A stretch of 64,000 bases of DNA from Rhyacophila brunnea (Eukaryota > Arthropoda > Insecta > Trichoptera > Rhyacophilidae), in the NCBI GenBank assembly GCA_022495005.1, contig JAGYXB010000801.1:1-64000 (forward strand), in the 5' to 3' direction. Below are positions 49,533 to 62,582 of this stretch, piece after piece. The notes below the pieces were generated by a model. The model saw nothing but the letters and a program-made list of their open reading frames with translations, searched no databases and was not told the DNA's origin. A program made the translations under genes and the position numbers. Positions within the stretch are counted from its first letter, which is position 1; the number at the start of each line of letters is the position of its first letter.

Positions 49533-50146
49533 TAGGGATTGCAATACCGAATGAAAATATTATTACCGGTTTTTCGGTATTTCTTATTGAATATGTACCA
49601 GTATTAATACCGGTATTTCTTAAACATTAAAAAAAACAGAAGTAGGTGCTAATCAATAAATATAGATATTAAAATCTTTTTAAAATATTATTTTATAGCA
49701 AAAACCTACATACCTACATTTATTATGTTGACATTAAAAAATATGTATTGATCATAAATGTAGAACTAGTGATTTTTACAAATAATTTGAATATATGTAT
49801 TAATAATTTTAACTTAAGCCCTCAAAAGTTCATCAAGTGCAAATAAATAACTACTGCAGGAAAAGCTTCTTAAATTCAACGCTTATAGAATAATTGAACA
49901 TTTTTGTCACGGATGTTTTCTATTTCGAAATAATATTATGATAATTCATCGCGACAATTACTTATATAAATATATTTGATGAAATTTGTTATATTATTTT
50001 TCAACCTCTGTTGGATTCACTCAACTTATTTGCATTTTAGCAGCACATAACTTATAATTTCATTTTCGAAAACGTAAACGAGTGTGCTTTCTTAATACCG
50101 AAAATTCTGGTATTTTGGATTTTTAATACCGGTATTACAATCCCTA
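49533..50146. mobile_element. hAT element of the TAGGGATTGCAATACCG family, 614 bp
   Basis: The ends are TAGGGATTGCAATACCGAAT and ACCGGTATTACAATCCCTA. The target duplication is CCAATGAC (49525-49532) against TCAATGAC (50147-50154). The subterminal sequence is full of CGGTATT words. No transposase is present. Confidence 0.85.
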
Positions 50147-52168
50147 TCAATGACGATGGTCGATGATGACATACGGAATCAATGAGATTTTAAAATCTTA
50201 CTAACGATATAAATCGAGGAATAAAATAACAATTACTATGAGGAATTAAAAGAGTCGGAAACATAAATAAATTAGAGTAAATAATTGAGTGTTTCTATAT
50301 AGAAATACTACACAAACAGTTTACCAAATTCCATGAATCAACATTGTGCTACGCTACCAACGATATCCATTTCTTCGAAAGGGACGAACCGTTCTATGAC
50401 CGTGCCATTGGCATGGTAATATTGACCGCGTTTATGAACGATTTTGTTATCAGAACTTGGTCTAGGGTTTGTTCCACTTATTGCAGGACAATTATTACGC
50501 CATTGCCGAAGCCAGACAGCGCCAATCGAGTTGGTCACCCACGGGACCCATAATAATATCTCAGTGGGCACTGGGCTTGGAAAATTGATCTCAGAGCACC
50601 AATGACTACGACTTTTAATGGTTTTTCGCAACCCGAAGTGTTGTAGTGCAAGCTCCAAGATTAATAAAATCCTTAACCATCTCTAGAATCTAGAATCTCT
50701 AGAATCTAGATTCAACTTTAAAAAACGGAACGTTGGTATTATTATAAATATAGATAACATCCGGGATCAAACCATTGGCTGCGATATTTAAATGTCTTAG
50801 AATATTGACCGATAATTGATTAAAAACTTAAAAGGTGTAAAAAAAAAAATCACCACGGTCGAGTTGGCAACTCGAGTGAACACAACACTTTTAAAACAAC
50901 GTTTGCCTAACCAATCGTATTAATTGTGCATACTTAGGTGAGTCAACATTGAACTTTTAATCTGTTCCACTTGGGGTCTGTCTATAAATGACGTGACAGA
51001 TTTTTGTATCTTTTGACCCCCCACCCCATTCTTATATTTCGTGACAACCTATTTTACCCCCTGGATTATCTATCACATTTTCGAATAAAAGTAATTTGTA
51101 AAAAATATATATGCTGAAAATTATTGATTTCAGTATACTTTTAATGCCATCATGAAATATTTAAATATTTTAGTACAATCACCAACGGGCCAGCGAAGGA
51201 TTTACCTTCGCCAAACAAACATACGCATAATAACAGACCTCCATTAGGTCGGACGTCATACATGGACGACACCTTAGGATTTCAGTGTCTACATAAAATA
51301 TAACGACATTTGCAGGTATCGTATAGAAAAAAATCATGTTTTATGTCATGTAGGTACCCGCGATGGACGAATAGTAACGTGTCCCGCATATGAATTCGTG
51401 AATATCGGTTTCGAATCGCAGGTCTGAAAAGTTTATACTGATAGGTATGGGTTTACGTAGGGTGTTGATTTATACTTTTCACTTATTAAAAACACTGATA
51501 CAGGGACATTAAGTTACGTAAGTATATTTCGCTTGACAAGTAACAATTAATTTTTAACATTTCTAAACGCACGCTTTGGCGCGAAAAAGGTGGCAAATAG
51601 TATTTAAGAGGCTACGTTCAAGACCCAGGGTAGGTTACCTACTGACCGTACTTACTCTCGATCCTTCGTCTGCCCATAAACAGATAACGGTAACTGTCTT
51701 TTTGTTTGTTTCGCTGTGCATCCTGGTCTAGCCTTGACTCATTTACAATTACAATAGCATCATTATATTCCCAACTCTGTCGATTGGAGGATTTTTGATG
51801 GGGGATTTAGGCATTATGATATTTGGTATCAATACGTATCTTGTTTTTCTCAACCCAGATCATGGATCTCTTCAATAGCTATTTCTATTAATAAACGGTT
51901 AAGAAAACTACTCGTGATGCGGCCAAGATCCATATTGGATTGTAGAGCTAATGAAAAATTAATGTCTTTTATATGTCTATGTAGACCTGAATTCACAGAT
52001 GTTTCTGTCATTAATATAAACAGTAATTCAAATGTATTAAATATGTTCTGCACATATGTATATTTAAACATTTAAAGGAACATTGTCAGATAAATATTAC
52101 ACAAGCATGTGTGTATGCAAGTAGATACGACGCAGCAAGCCTAAAATAATGATAATGACACCACATGA
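50147..52168. other. Intronic DNA with an unassigned open frame
   Basis: The minus-strand frame 50338-50658 (106 residues, e.g. EILLWVPWVTNSIGAVW) is less AT-rich than its surroundings but no domain or splice signals were recognised. It may be repeat-derived. A CTAGAATCTAGATT-type simple palindromic repeat lies at 50684-50713. At 51410, GGTTTCGAATCGCAGG resembles a worn tRNA-SINE B box. Confidence 0.35.
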
Positions 52169-53236
52169 CAGGGATGGCGAACATTTTTGTGTGACACGCT
52201 GGCAATTTTTTTTTTTTTTTTTGCAAAGGTTTAGCTAGTTTTTTATACTTAGTTTATTTAAAATTTAGTACGTTTTTTAATTGACATCATTTAGCAACAC
52301 AACCGATTACGCAACGAGTTTAATATTGTTTTATCGATTTATTTTATCTGAAGATAATACATATGTCTGTGAATAAAAAAGTAATACTACGTAAGTTTAA
52401 TAATTCGTAAAGTTTAAATGGATTAAACTCAATAAGCAATACGTTTAATTCAAAGAAAAATATCAAAAGAATATTTAAAATCGAAAGTAAAACATCGTAA
52501 TGATAATGGTTTTACTGAAAGGTAATAATAGGTGGTCTAAACTATCAATTGCCACTTAATCTTGAGATGTTTACATCAAAGCGTTTTTGTATATAAAAAT
52601 CGTCAGCTGAATGCAGAAGTATTCTAACTTACATTTGAAATTTTTGAGAGAGTTTTTTGAAACAACTTACTTACTGAAATTATTTATTATCTTTATGGTT
52701 AAATGGATGGTTCATATTTTAGTAGGATTATTGATGAAAAAAATGGTGCATACACTTGTCCATATAAATAATAAATAACTGAAGTAGGCTGTTTCAAAAA
52801 ACTCTTCTGCAAAATATTTCAAATGTGAATTAGAATAGTTCTGCATTCAGCTGACGAAATGTTTCTGAGGGAATGTATATAACCTGCAAGTATAAATTAT
52901 AATACCCCATAGTTGAAGCTAAAATGTAACCCATAATGAATAATGTGTATTTTTTTTATATAATATCATCAGTAATCTTGGATAAATGTAACAATAGTGT
53001 ATAAACGTGCAGCTAAATAAGCATAAGCCGAGTAGGTATATTTATTTATAATTAAGTAATAAATTGGCATCAGACAAACAAGTAGATTGTAAAACAGTTA
53101 ATATAATATTTTTGCGTATAAGTGTGTAATTTAAGAAAATATAGTAGGTATATGAACGTAATCTTTTAGTTAATTAAAAAACTATTTTTTTTTTTTTTGC
53201 ATATAGATACTTAATGTAGAAAATGTTCCATCCCTG
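52169..53236. mobile_element. hAT element with a nested foldback MITE
   Basis: The ends are CAGGGATGGCGAACATTTTT and AAAATGTTCCATCCCTG. The duplication is CCACATGA (52161-52168) against CCATATGA (53237-53244), 7 of 8. The interior is AT-rich, without transposase, and contains the MITE at 52600. Confidence 0.8.
52600..52857. mobile_element. Foldback MITE, copy 2
   Basis: TCGTCAGCTGAATGCAGAAG at the left pairs with CTGCATTCAGCTGACGA at the right, with arms continuing about 70 bp (TTTTTTGAAACAAC against GTTTCAAAAAA). Same family as 35634-35868; a solo piece, ATTCAGCTGACGAAATATTT, lies at 36252. Confidence 0.7.
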
Positions 53237-54658
53237 CCATATGACAAACATTACACTCCGTAAACTAAAAATCTGATTTTTTATCTCAAAGTTTATATAA
53301 ACAAACAAAACACTTATCACGTTATACCTATATATAGCAACTTGGCTATATGCGACTGCTGTTATTAATAAATTATATATTATGGTTGTCAAATAGTATT
53401 AAGTAATAAATAGATTAGGTTTGAAAATTGTAATTAAATAAACAGTAGGTAAACACGCAATTGATAATTATATTTTTTTCCATTATCAGTCTCGTGTTTG
53501 GTATTCTGCGATTGGAATGTAGGTACCTATGTACTTGGTTTGTCATTCCATGCGAATCCGAATTTCATACGAAACTAATTCTCATTTCTCTCACGGGAAT
53601 TTTCTCTTGGGGATCAAAGTCATATACTACATTACCTATTCGTTGAAAATTTCGTCGACAAGAAATACCTACATAGATTAAGACGAAGATACCTATTTAC
53701 CCAATGGCAAGATGGTGGCCTGAGATCGGCTCATTAAACTTTCTAGTCAAGTAACTTGAATTTAAATAATACATACCTACAAACAATTTAATGTCACATG
53801 TAGTTTTAAAGATTATTATTAGTAGTCAATGAAATCTTTAATTCATTAATTATGCTGAAAATTTACAAAAACTTACGAATTATTTTATTTATTTATTACT
53901 TTGTTAAACTGAGAATGGTATGTATAGTATAACTAAATCATATTTCTACTTACTATTTTTTTTCATAAATTTAAGATTTGAAAATTAATGTTACAAAAGT
54001 TACAAATATAGTCAGAGGAAAATATGTGACACTCTTGATTTGATCCACCCATCTGGCTCTACCTCATCATCCACTTGATAAAATATCACAGGTGTATGCA
54101 ACATCCTCCCTGTGGGGTATGTTATCTACTAATAAAGTCCTGCCCAGAGCAGGCAAATCAAGCATACGATCATTGGCTTAAATAATATGTGTGTGTATAT
54201 CATTAATCGTGAAAGTGCTAATTGGCGAAAAATGGGTTTTCAATGCATTTATTCGAAATTTTATTATTGCATAACTAGCACTACCATCAAAGTTAACAGT
54301 TTCGTGTCACAGCCTCACTATAGTGGGCAATGAACTGCAACCGCTACTCTTCATTATTTTGATTACGAAGGATTCAGGAAGGAAACTCGTAATATTTAAT
54401 TAGGTGGAAACCGAGAAGGAAGGAATTGCCACATGTTTATCTCAGGGTAACGATCGTCATGAGCTTCCGACGAAGAAGAAAAACGAAGCAAACAAATAAT
54501 AGGTGGTTGCTTAGCACACCTCCGAAGTCAACGCGCGTATATTATTATATGCGAGCTCTAGGTCCTTTGAAATAGCAACTTACGGGGTGTATTGGGAGCC
54601 ACGACAACTTCCGGGCCTGGCATCATGGCTTTTCGTGTATGTATACAATCGTTTCAAG
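53237..54658. other. Intronic DNA, nothing recognised
   Basis: 54020-54180 (CACCCATCTGGCTCTACC...TCCTGCCCAGAGCAGGC) is less AT-rich and could be a worn SINE or LINE end. No promoter box or protein motif was confirmed. Confidence 0.3.
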
Positions 54659-55650
54659 TAGGGATTGCAATACCGAATGAATATATCAATACCGGTATTT
54701 CGGTATTTCATATTATAGAAAAAAAGAAGTGCTGCCCATCAACAAATAATACAACTATTAAAATCTATTTAAAACACAATGTTATAGCAACCTAAAGTAC
54801 CTACAGATCTACATTTATTATGTTGACCTTTGTAAATATGTATAAATCATAATATTTAATTGCTAATTTGTACAAATACCATAAGTCCGAGTCATGGACT
54901 CTAAGGCAAGGGAGCGGAAGGCAATCGATGCCTTTGAGATGTGGTGTTGGCGCCGAATGCTTCGTATTTCTTGGACGGAACACAGGACGAACCAGTCAAG
55001 CATCCAGAGACTGCAGATAAAGCAACGGCTCTCGAAAGTATGTCTAAGAAGCATAGCAAAGCCTCGAGAGACTGGTGGTTTTGGGTGGCCTTCAGGGAAT
55101 GTGAAGCAAAGGAAGAGCGCCTGCGCGATGGAGCGACCAAGTTGACTTCATTCTGCCCTGAGAGAAGCGGACGATCGAGAAGGGTGGAAAGTCTTGGTCG
55201 CTCATAGGATGGCAAAATTAAAAAGTAGTGCGACCAAGAAGAGAAGAAGTCCGGGTACAGAAAAATCTCTTTAAAATTCAACGTTTGTTGGATGTACTAT
55301 CAACGTTGGATCAATAGTTATAGAATAATTGAAAATATTTGTCACGAATGTTTTCTTTTTCGGAATATGTTGATTCATCGCGACAATTCTATAAGTACCT
55401 ATCTATATTTCAGGGATTTTGTTTTAATGTTATTTAACTTTTGTTGGTTTCAGTCAATATATTTGCGTTTTGGCAGCATAAAACTTATAGACTAAATTTA
55501 ATACACAATATGTAATCAGTAATGAAAAAATAACATTAAATTCATTTTTGAAAAACACATACGTGTATGTTTTTCGATTTTTGAAACCGGTATTTCGGTA
55601 TCGATAAATAATTGAATACTGGTTTTCAAATACCGGTATTGCAATCCCTA
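54659..55650. mobile_element. hAT element of the TAGGGATTGCAATACCG family carrying LINE debris, 992 bp
   Basis: The ends are TAGGGATTGCAATACCGAAT and ACCGGTATTGCAATCCCTA. The duplication is GTTTCAAG (54651-54658) against GTTTCAAA (55651-55658). About 370 bp of LINE sequence has inserted in the middle, which explains the greater length than the 614-bp relative. Confidence 0.85.
54880..55250 (+). mobile_element. LINE C-terminal fragment nested in a hAT element
   Basis: The plus-strand frame begins MDSKARERKAIDAFEMWCWR, then RMLRISWTEHRTNQSS. It is the conserved tail that follows the reverse transcriptase in a widespread insect LINE group (AFEMWCWRRMLRI...W.EHRTN). After about 60 residues the frame shifts repeatedly toward a READDRAR-like end near 55190. 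The family was not pinned down (RTE- or CR1-like). Non-functional. Confidence 0.75.
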
Positions 55651-56573
55651 GTTTCAAATAGACAAATAATTACAAAAGAAACTGCGTGTTATATTACGTA
55701 CACGAAACACCACTCGACACCCGGTCTTCTACAGTGTTATCTTGGTCAGTGTTATCCCTTCCAACTTTTGAAAAAAAACCAAGAAGATCGCTTTTCAAAT
55801 GGTATAGCTATAGATAGATAGAAGTGGTTCTGGTTTTTAGAACAATAGAAATATAAAGGGTTACCATCATTGCAAAATTAGTAGACAAATTATTGTGTTT
55901 AACTCCCATGGCACTATATTAAAAAATAAAATAATAAATCGTTTTGATTTATCGTCACCCACATGCTGAGATAGATCATTATGATTAATAATAGATACTC
56001 TCGGTAGAGTACATACCAAAATGCAGAAGTGAATTCTCAAACAAATCGCAAACTAAAATTAACGCAATTTGAAAAGTATTTCATGCAAAAACTACTACTT
56101 AGGTACCTAGTTAAAACCTAAAGCCAAGGCAAGTGCAAAGGACATATTTTGAATATATTAGGGTTTGAAGTCTTCGTTTTGTTAGGACAAAGATTTTCTA
56201 AAAAAACATAATATTTAGTTTATATCTACATTATATTATTGCATGTTCTTTCAGTTACTTCACTTTTACATTATCAAGTTTACGACTTTTGCAGTTGTTT
56301 TGCATTTAATCTCGAAATTGAAAAATTTGCAGATGCCTTAGTTTTACACTCACGGTGCGATATATCTGCAACCATGCCGAAAATTGATACCCAAAACATC
56401 TAATTCATACTTGTCCATCATTGGCCGACACGTCAAAGCGCTGAATGTTGTGGTGAAAGGGTGGAAACGGGTGCATATTATAAACATTATAAGCTCACCA
56501 TCAGAAAATTATGTCGGCGGATAGCTGAAAAGACGGTGTGGAGATTTTAAGATACCATGTGATGAGTAATGAG

Positions 56574-57326
56574 TAGGGCCCGGATTTATATGCTAGTGCA
56601 TGTTTTGTTAGGGTGTATGCACAGCTACGAGAGATGCACAGAAATCCGTTTTGAAAGACACAGAATCCAAAAATAAAATTTTATTGTGCATATAAATACA
56701 TATTTGAGACGTTAGAGCATATTAGAGACACTAGTGCATATTTCATAAATAAATGCATATTTTAGGGCTTTCGCATTTATAATTTTAGTTTTTATTTAAA
56801 TTATTTTATGGAAAGGTAACTAATTAGGTAGGTATAGTTTAGATGCACTTGCATTTTTAATGGCATCCACGAACTATGGATTTATCGGTTGTTTTCCGCA
56901 TATTAACAAAATACTGACCAATTTGCGGATAAAATTAATGTCTAAACACGTTGAAAAAAAATATTTTAACTTATTTTTTCGGACAAAAAAACACCAAATA
57001 ATATTTATGTATAGTTAAGTGTATCGTTTTTGTTTTTTTAAGTGGTGTTTAGTTTACATTGCATTTCTAATTCAATTATTTTTACTTGTAAACAAACTGT
57101 TTGAAAATTGTAATTGATTGTGTTTTTTTGTTATTGTATTAAATTGATTAAGATTATTAATTTGTTATTGAAGATGAAGGTGAAGTGAGTATTTCCAATT
57201 TTTTTCGTAAAAGATGTAAATTTTTAACTGCATATTTCTTCGGTTTTAGTGCATATTATCATGATTTTAAGTGCATACGTGCATGTGTATAATCATGTTT
57301 TTTGTTGCATATAAATCCGCTCCCTA
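56574..57326. mobile_element. hAT element, 753 bp, second TAGGG-ended family
   Basis: The ends are TAGGGCCCGGATTTATATGC and GCATATAAATCCGCTCCCTA, with exact duplication GTAATGAG at 56566-56573 and 57327-57334. The interior repeats GTGCATATTT/AAATGCATATT words near both ends. No transposase is present. Confidence 0.88.
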
Positions 57327-58338
57327 GTAATGAGTGTAATGTTATGAGTAATGACCATATAGATATCGCACTATAACTCAAGTTACCAATAAACGATATA
57401 AGTGCCTACATATTATAAATTTATTCAACCAATGAGAATCAAAACTACACATGTCAATTAAACGAATTGTGTGACGTGGCAAATAATAAAATTGATTTCT
57501 TAATGAGATATTTATGCAAGTGAATGATGAATGCAAAAAAAACATGCCGCTAAATTTTCGATAAATATTTTTCATCGAAGAATGTGTAAGTACCTACCTA
57601 ATTCAAAAAGTGGCCATAGCTTGAAAATGCCAAGATTATAAAACGTATAAGTACGATTAATTAGTACTTTTTTAAACAAAAAGAGGATTTTTAAATCGGC
57701 AATAGGTACATAAATATAATTTAAAAAGTGTAGTTCAGTATATTTTGATTCTAAAGCTAAAATTCAGACCAATATTTATACGAATGTCCGCAAACACATT
57801 ATACAATTTAAAAAAATCAATAAGTGCAATTAATTCAAGTCTAAAATTTTGAGATCCTGATGCTGGTGATACCGTGATGCAAACTACAGAAAGCTCGTCG
57901 CTAATATTACTAACAAAGTTTCATAAAGACTTCAGCCGCATAGCTATTAGATAATTTCGTCGTAAACGTAAAGCGATATAGTGTAGTTGGCTAACTTTGT
58001 AAAGCTTGTACGCACAATAATATGTCGACAGCTACAAATATTGATATCAAATTAAATGTTTTTTGGACAGTCCACATCTAACAAATTTGCAAACCGTAGA
58101 AATGTTCTCAAAAATATGGCATTAAGTACTTGTTTGTTAGTATATTTCCACGCGTTTTCCATCCGCGGCAGAATATAAAAAACAAATTAGCATAAAAACA
58201 TTTAAATGTTATCAGAGAAACGTAAGAAAACAGTTTTTGTATAATATTTCTCGACTAGGCTTCATCGCCTTATTTACAATATTTTAGATATACCTATGCG
58301 ATATTCTCTGATAGTTTTGCATACTGCTTTGTTACAAT
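57327..58338. other. Intronic DNA, nothing recognised
   Basis: AT-rich, no exon, RNA-gene or repeat boundary seen. Confidence 0.4.
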
Positions 58339-59054
58339 TAGGGATTCCAATCCCGGGATCCCGAATCCCGGGATCTCGAGCTATTTTCGATACCGATGAA
58401 TCCCGGGATTGATAAACATAATCCCGGGATTTCGGGATTGATTTTTTATATTTTTTATGGAAAATAAAATAAAAGCGAAAATATAACAGAAAAAATACTT
58501 TTAATAAAAAATAACTACATTAGAAATAAACTGAGTTTGAATGAAGTTTGATTTATACCCATGTGTAAGTTGCCGATTCATTTTATTTTTTCACATAAAT
58601 TATTAAAAATGGAAAGATTGGAAAAAACCATTGTTTTCCGCACTTTTAACAAAGTAATTCCACCATGATATCATACGTTTTACGGCAGTTTCATATTTGG
58701 CTGACTAATTAGATTTATGAAGCGGAAAGGCCATAAGTACGCCATGATTATTTGCTTTACTATTTTAAATCTCGCTAATCCATTCATTAAGTCTTTACTA
58801 TCAGAAACAGCAATCTTCTTATTAAATTCACATTATTATTTATATTACAATATTATTTACTCCATTAAACTTGTGTATTTCCAATATTGAACGTATACAA
58901 TATTAACAATAAATGTCTTAAATAGTATAAATTATACTAGATTTATTTTTGACCGATTTTATTAATGTTATTTGTAAATATAAAATTTTTATATTAACAA
59001 TGGAAAAAATGCCAATCCCGGGATCAGAATTTTGGCTCGGGATTGGATTCCCTA
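58339..59054. mobile_element. hAT element, 716 bp, CCCGGGAT-rich ends
   Basis: It starts TAGGGATTCCAATCCCGGGA and ends GGGATTGGATTCCCTA, with exact duplication GTTACAAT at 58331-58338 and 59055-59062. The left subterminal region has six or so copies of ATCCCGGGAT-type palindromes. The interior is AT-rich and non-coding. A worn relative is suggested at 61228 (TCCGGGATTGGAATCGAG). Confidence 0.92.
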
Positions 59055-62000
59055 GTTACAATGGTGTATAGGTACATCCCCTTTCTCTACACCTGTAGAG
59101 GTCTCACGCTCATCTGGCTATAAATAGACGACCTCAGCGATGCCCTCTAAAGGGTGCAGGAAATGTCAAGCATCTGTCGAGCGGATTCTCACCAGTGCCC
59201 TCCCTATACACTCAAACGTTCAGCTGTCCATGTCACTTACCTACCAGTATCGCCAATCACAACAATCACAAGCATGTCTCTATCAACATGTAATTTGTAC
59301 GACAACACAATAAATATTATACTTGTCGAAATCATCACCCCGTTCCACAAATGGCAAAAACTCTTTGAACAATCTACCATCCATCACCTCTTCTACGAAA
59401 CAGCAATTTGCACAAATTTAAATAATAAGCCTCATTAATTTGAAATATATGAAAACAATGATGTTAAACTTTGATTACATCAGAAAAATAATAAAAATAA
59501 TCAGATAAATACTTATACGATTATTAGTGAGTACCTAGGTTTTTTATTTATCTAGCTTTAAGTAATTCTGAAGGAATCTACATACGTAAGTATATTATAA
59601 TACACAATGATAATATTAATATATAAGTACAGAATTCAGACCAAAAGTTATGAAAACCACCGTATTTATTTCGAATTAATGTTTATTTCCCTCGATTTAA
59701 TCACTATACCTAATATTATTGTTCTGAAAATAAACACGCAGGTAAAATAAATTCTATATATTCTTTTAATCGTAGAAATTATCGCTTTGGCAAAAATGCT
59801 GGTCGATGCAAATTACTTTTCCTAAATGATTTTCTGGCATTTGGGAATAGCACTGCTGGTGTCGGTAAATTATTGTCAACTTACAAGTGTTTTCGTACAA
59901 AATACCGGACACTATAAAAACTCTACCAATCAATAATTTTGTATTAAGATGGGAAAACACGATATGTCCGTTTTTCTAAATTGTTGAGGAGAACAATTTT
60001 AAACTTTAAAAAGTATTCAAACAATAAACAAAATCACATATTGACGCAGCAGCTTATTTCTCCCGACCTATAAGACAGGTCGTAGACATACCATAATTTA
60101 ACATGTTGGAGATCTCAATGAGACAAGTCTGAAGGTATACGTATACATAACTCAATTTGCCAATAAACGGATATCATGTTTTGCCATCCTACTGCAGAAT
60201 TATATTATTTGAGTTAAAATTAGTGCACAACAATACAATTTGTTTCTTGATATCATATCTACAGTTTAGAATTCATCCAAAAACTTGAAATATAAACCTC
60301 AGACGGTCAAATGGAATAACTGTCTTTTAACTTATGGCATGTAAGATTAGGGCATAATGTTGTCGACGCCGCAAACAAAAATCGAGGTCACGTTATGTAT
60401 GTTATTGCTTTACTATGCTATACTTACCGATAAGTTTTGTATAAATTTTAAAAAAATATTTAAAGTAAGAACTAACTAAATATTATTTATATTTTCCTAG
60501 AAACGAAGCGATAATCTCGGGGATTTCAAGAAGAGGAATTGCGCTCCAGTGCGTGCCGGTCCATTTCGAGCGCTGTAATTCACCTGCATATTATGATATT
60601 AAAAACAGAATAGACGACGCTAAATCTCTTGAAAACATCAAAATGTTAAAAAACCGTCGAAACAGGCAATAATGCCCAAATACCTACACGTAGTGAAAAT
60701 GAAAATCGGTGACCTCACCGGGAATCGGCCCCGGAATCGTAGGTGTGAGAAGCCATTGCCACTACGAGAATCACCAAATGTCTGGCAAAGTATCCCTCAT
60801 CACACAAATTATTATAAATTGGTAAGAACTTTCATGGATTACGGTTTTTTTCCTACTCAATCATATAGGTACATAATTTGAAAAACACAAGTGGGAAGTA
60901 TTTAACCACTAGAAAAAATCTTGACACCCAGCGGGAATAGAACCCCCTTGGTATCCGTGCCCAAGTGCTCTAACCCTAACCGTTAAATTATTTTTTCAAA
61001 AAGATTTTTTCTAGTGGTTATGTATATTTCTCACTGGTGTTTTAAAATTATTTATGTTCACTAAATATTGTTCATTTAATTACGAAGTTTTAATTACCAA
61101 GATTTAGTTATTCGATGAATAAAAAATAGTTAATTACTCAATCATAATGTATCTTAGTATGAATAGGTATGCAAAAAAAATTAAAAATGTATGGATTGGT
61201 TAACGAAAATAGAACATTATTTTCGTTATTTCCGGGATTGGAATCGAGTATCAATATAATATACTAATCCCGAGAAAGAAATATCTGTGGGATCACTAAC
61301 CCAAACATCGCTAAACAAGCACTACTTTTTGACATACGTATTATTGGTAGTATTGCGGTCGTCTTATCTCAATAGATTCACTTACTTAGGTACATATTAT
61401 GCATACATTCGCTTATCCAAGCAACAAACAGAAGGAAGCATGGACAATGATATAATATAAGTCGACCTCGTTTAAATCTATTAAGACATTGTGTTTGCCA
61501 CCCGACAGCGATTCATAAAATCAACTCCGTCCTTCTATCAAGATATCTGGCCATCATCAACACTGAAAAATATACTGATAGTAGAACCAGACAGCGAAAA
61601 GGGAGCGAAGAATAGACATAAAGACGCCAAATGACTGTTATAAATAACATAACTTCACTTATAAGTTATGTTATTTATAATTATAACTATTATAAGTAAT
61701 CATTTGAAAGGATGACTTACGGCATTGCACACCCGAAGAGAAATTGATCAATTTGTACCTAGGAAACAATTATTATTAATAAGTATGTTTATTCATTAGT
61801 TGCATGTATATATGCCGTGTATCAACATCTATCACACAATTTTTCATTAACACGCAAATTAAATCTATCATTATCTTATTATTCAGAATTTTATTACATT
61901 CATAAGATAGCATCTGTGAATAAATTGAACATGCAAATATATGATTAAGATTGAGGAAAGTAGACGATGATGATGATGATGACATGGAAATGAATTTATA

Positions 62001-62059
62001 ATTATTACTAATGAATGACATGATTAAAGATAACATATTAATAAAGCTGCCATGCTGAC
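59055..62059. other. Intron just downstream of the 62 kb AMPK gamma exon
   Basis: A small inverted pair, ACCACTAGAAAAAATCTT (60905) and AAGATTTTTTCTAGTGGT (61004), brackets a tRNA-like GCGGGAATAGAACCCCC. The block 60500-60580 and 60690-60790 is less AT-rich, but its frames (e.g. 60672-60881 plus) were not recognised. No convincing exon. Confidence 0.35.
61637..61681. repeat. Perfect 18-bp hairpin
   Basis: TTATAAATAACATAACTT and AAGTTATGTTATTTATAA are exact complements around a loop of about 7 bases. A strong foldback in AT-rich intron. It could be a tiny MITE relic or a small hairpin RNA; nothing else supports a microRNA. Confidence 0.5.
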
Positions 62060-62582
62060 CTTCCCGCAGTATGGAGTCGTAGATGCGGTACGTAGTAGCG
62101 CAATCGTCGAGCGGCGAGACGGGGGCCCGGTTGGGCTGGGGCGGCGCTCCGAGGGAGCGCGACCGTCCGCGAAACTCCGGCAACCCGTCCGCGGGCCCCG
62201 ACCCGTCGCCTCTGTCCCCGCAGCTGCCGCGCCGCCAACCGCCCACCTTCTGCCCAAAGTGCTTGATCAGCTCTTGAATCGAATGATGATGATGATGGTT
62301 TGTCTTATTGCGTTTCTCGCACTCCTCATCAGCCTTCCGCAGTTTCCTGGCAAAGCTCTCCTGGTCGAATTGCGGAGAGCCGATCTCCCCGTAACGCTCG
62401 CATTTGAAGTATCTGTCGTTTTCTTGGATGTCCTCCATCATGTCTCCGTATATTCTTGAGATCGGTGCTGATGATGAGTTGGTCGGCGTTTGGTCTCCGT
62501 CGCCGTCAGCTCTTCCGAGTGAGGCACGCCGTCGTCGAAGTCCTCCCACTACTGACGAATAATAGTGGTTTGGGCCCTGCAT
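62060..62582 (-). CDS. SNF4Agamma: AMPK gamma subunit, N-terminal region exon
   Basis: The minus-strand open block is GC-rich and ends at GGGAAG|GTCAGC in phase 1. It begins at the ATG at 62580-62582; an in-frame TGA lies nine bases before that ATG, so this is either the start codon of a first exon or close to an acceptor (AAACAG or ATGCAG, undecided). The product has an RRRRASLGR basic/phosphosite-like patch, then SRIYGDMMEDIQENDRYFKC, an FARKLRKADEECEKRN helix-like charged stretch, a run of five His, SIQELIKHFGQKVGGW, a Gly/Arg/Pro-rich linker and a TTYRIYDSILREG end. There are no CBS repeats here. Assignment rests on phase-perfect splicing to the 49195-49352 exon, strand and order; I believe similar long N-terminal extensions exist in insect gamma isoforms, but this was not checked. 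Confidence 0.7.

Noticed and set aside
50338..50658. Minus-strand open frame of 106 codons as a gene
   Set aside because: Slightly coding-like composition but no domain, promoter or splice signals; kept only as a remark in the intron entry.
62052..62459. Plus-strand open frame of 135 codons
   Set aside because: Antisense shadow of the AMPK gamma exon at 62060-62582; the minus strand carries the splice-compatible frame.
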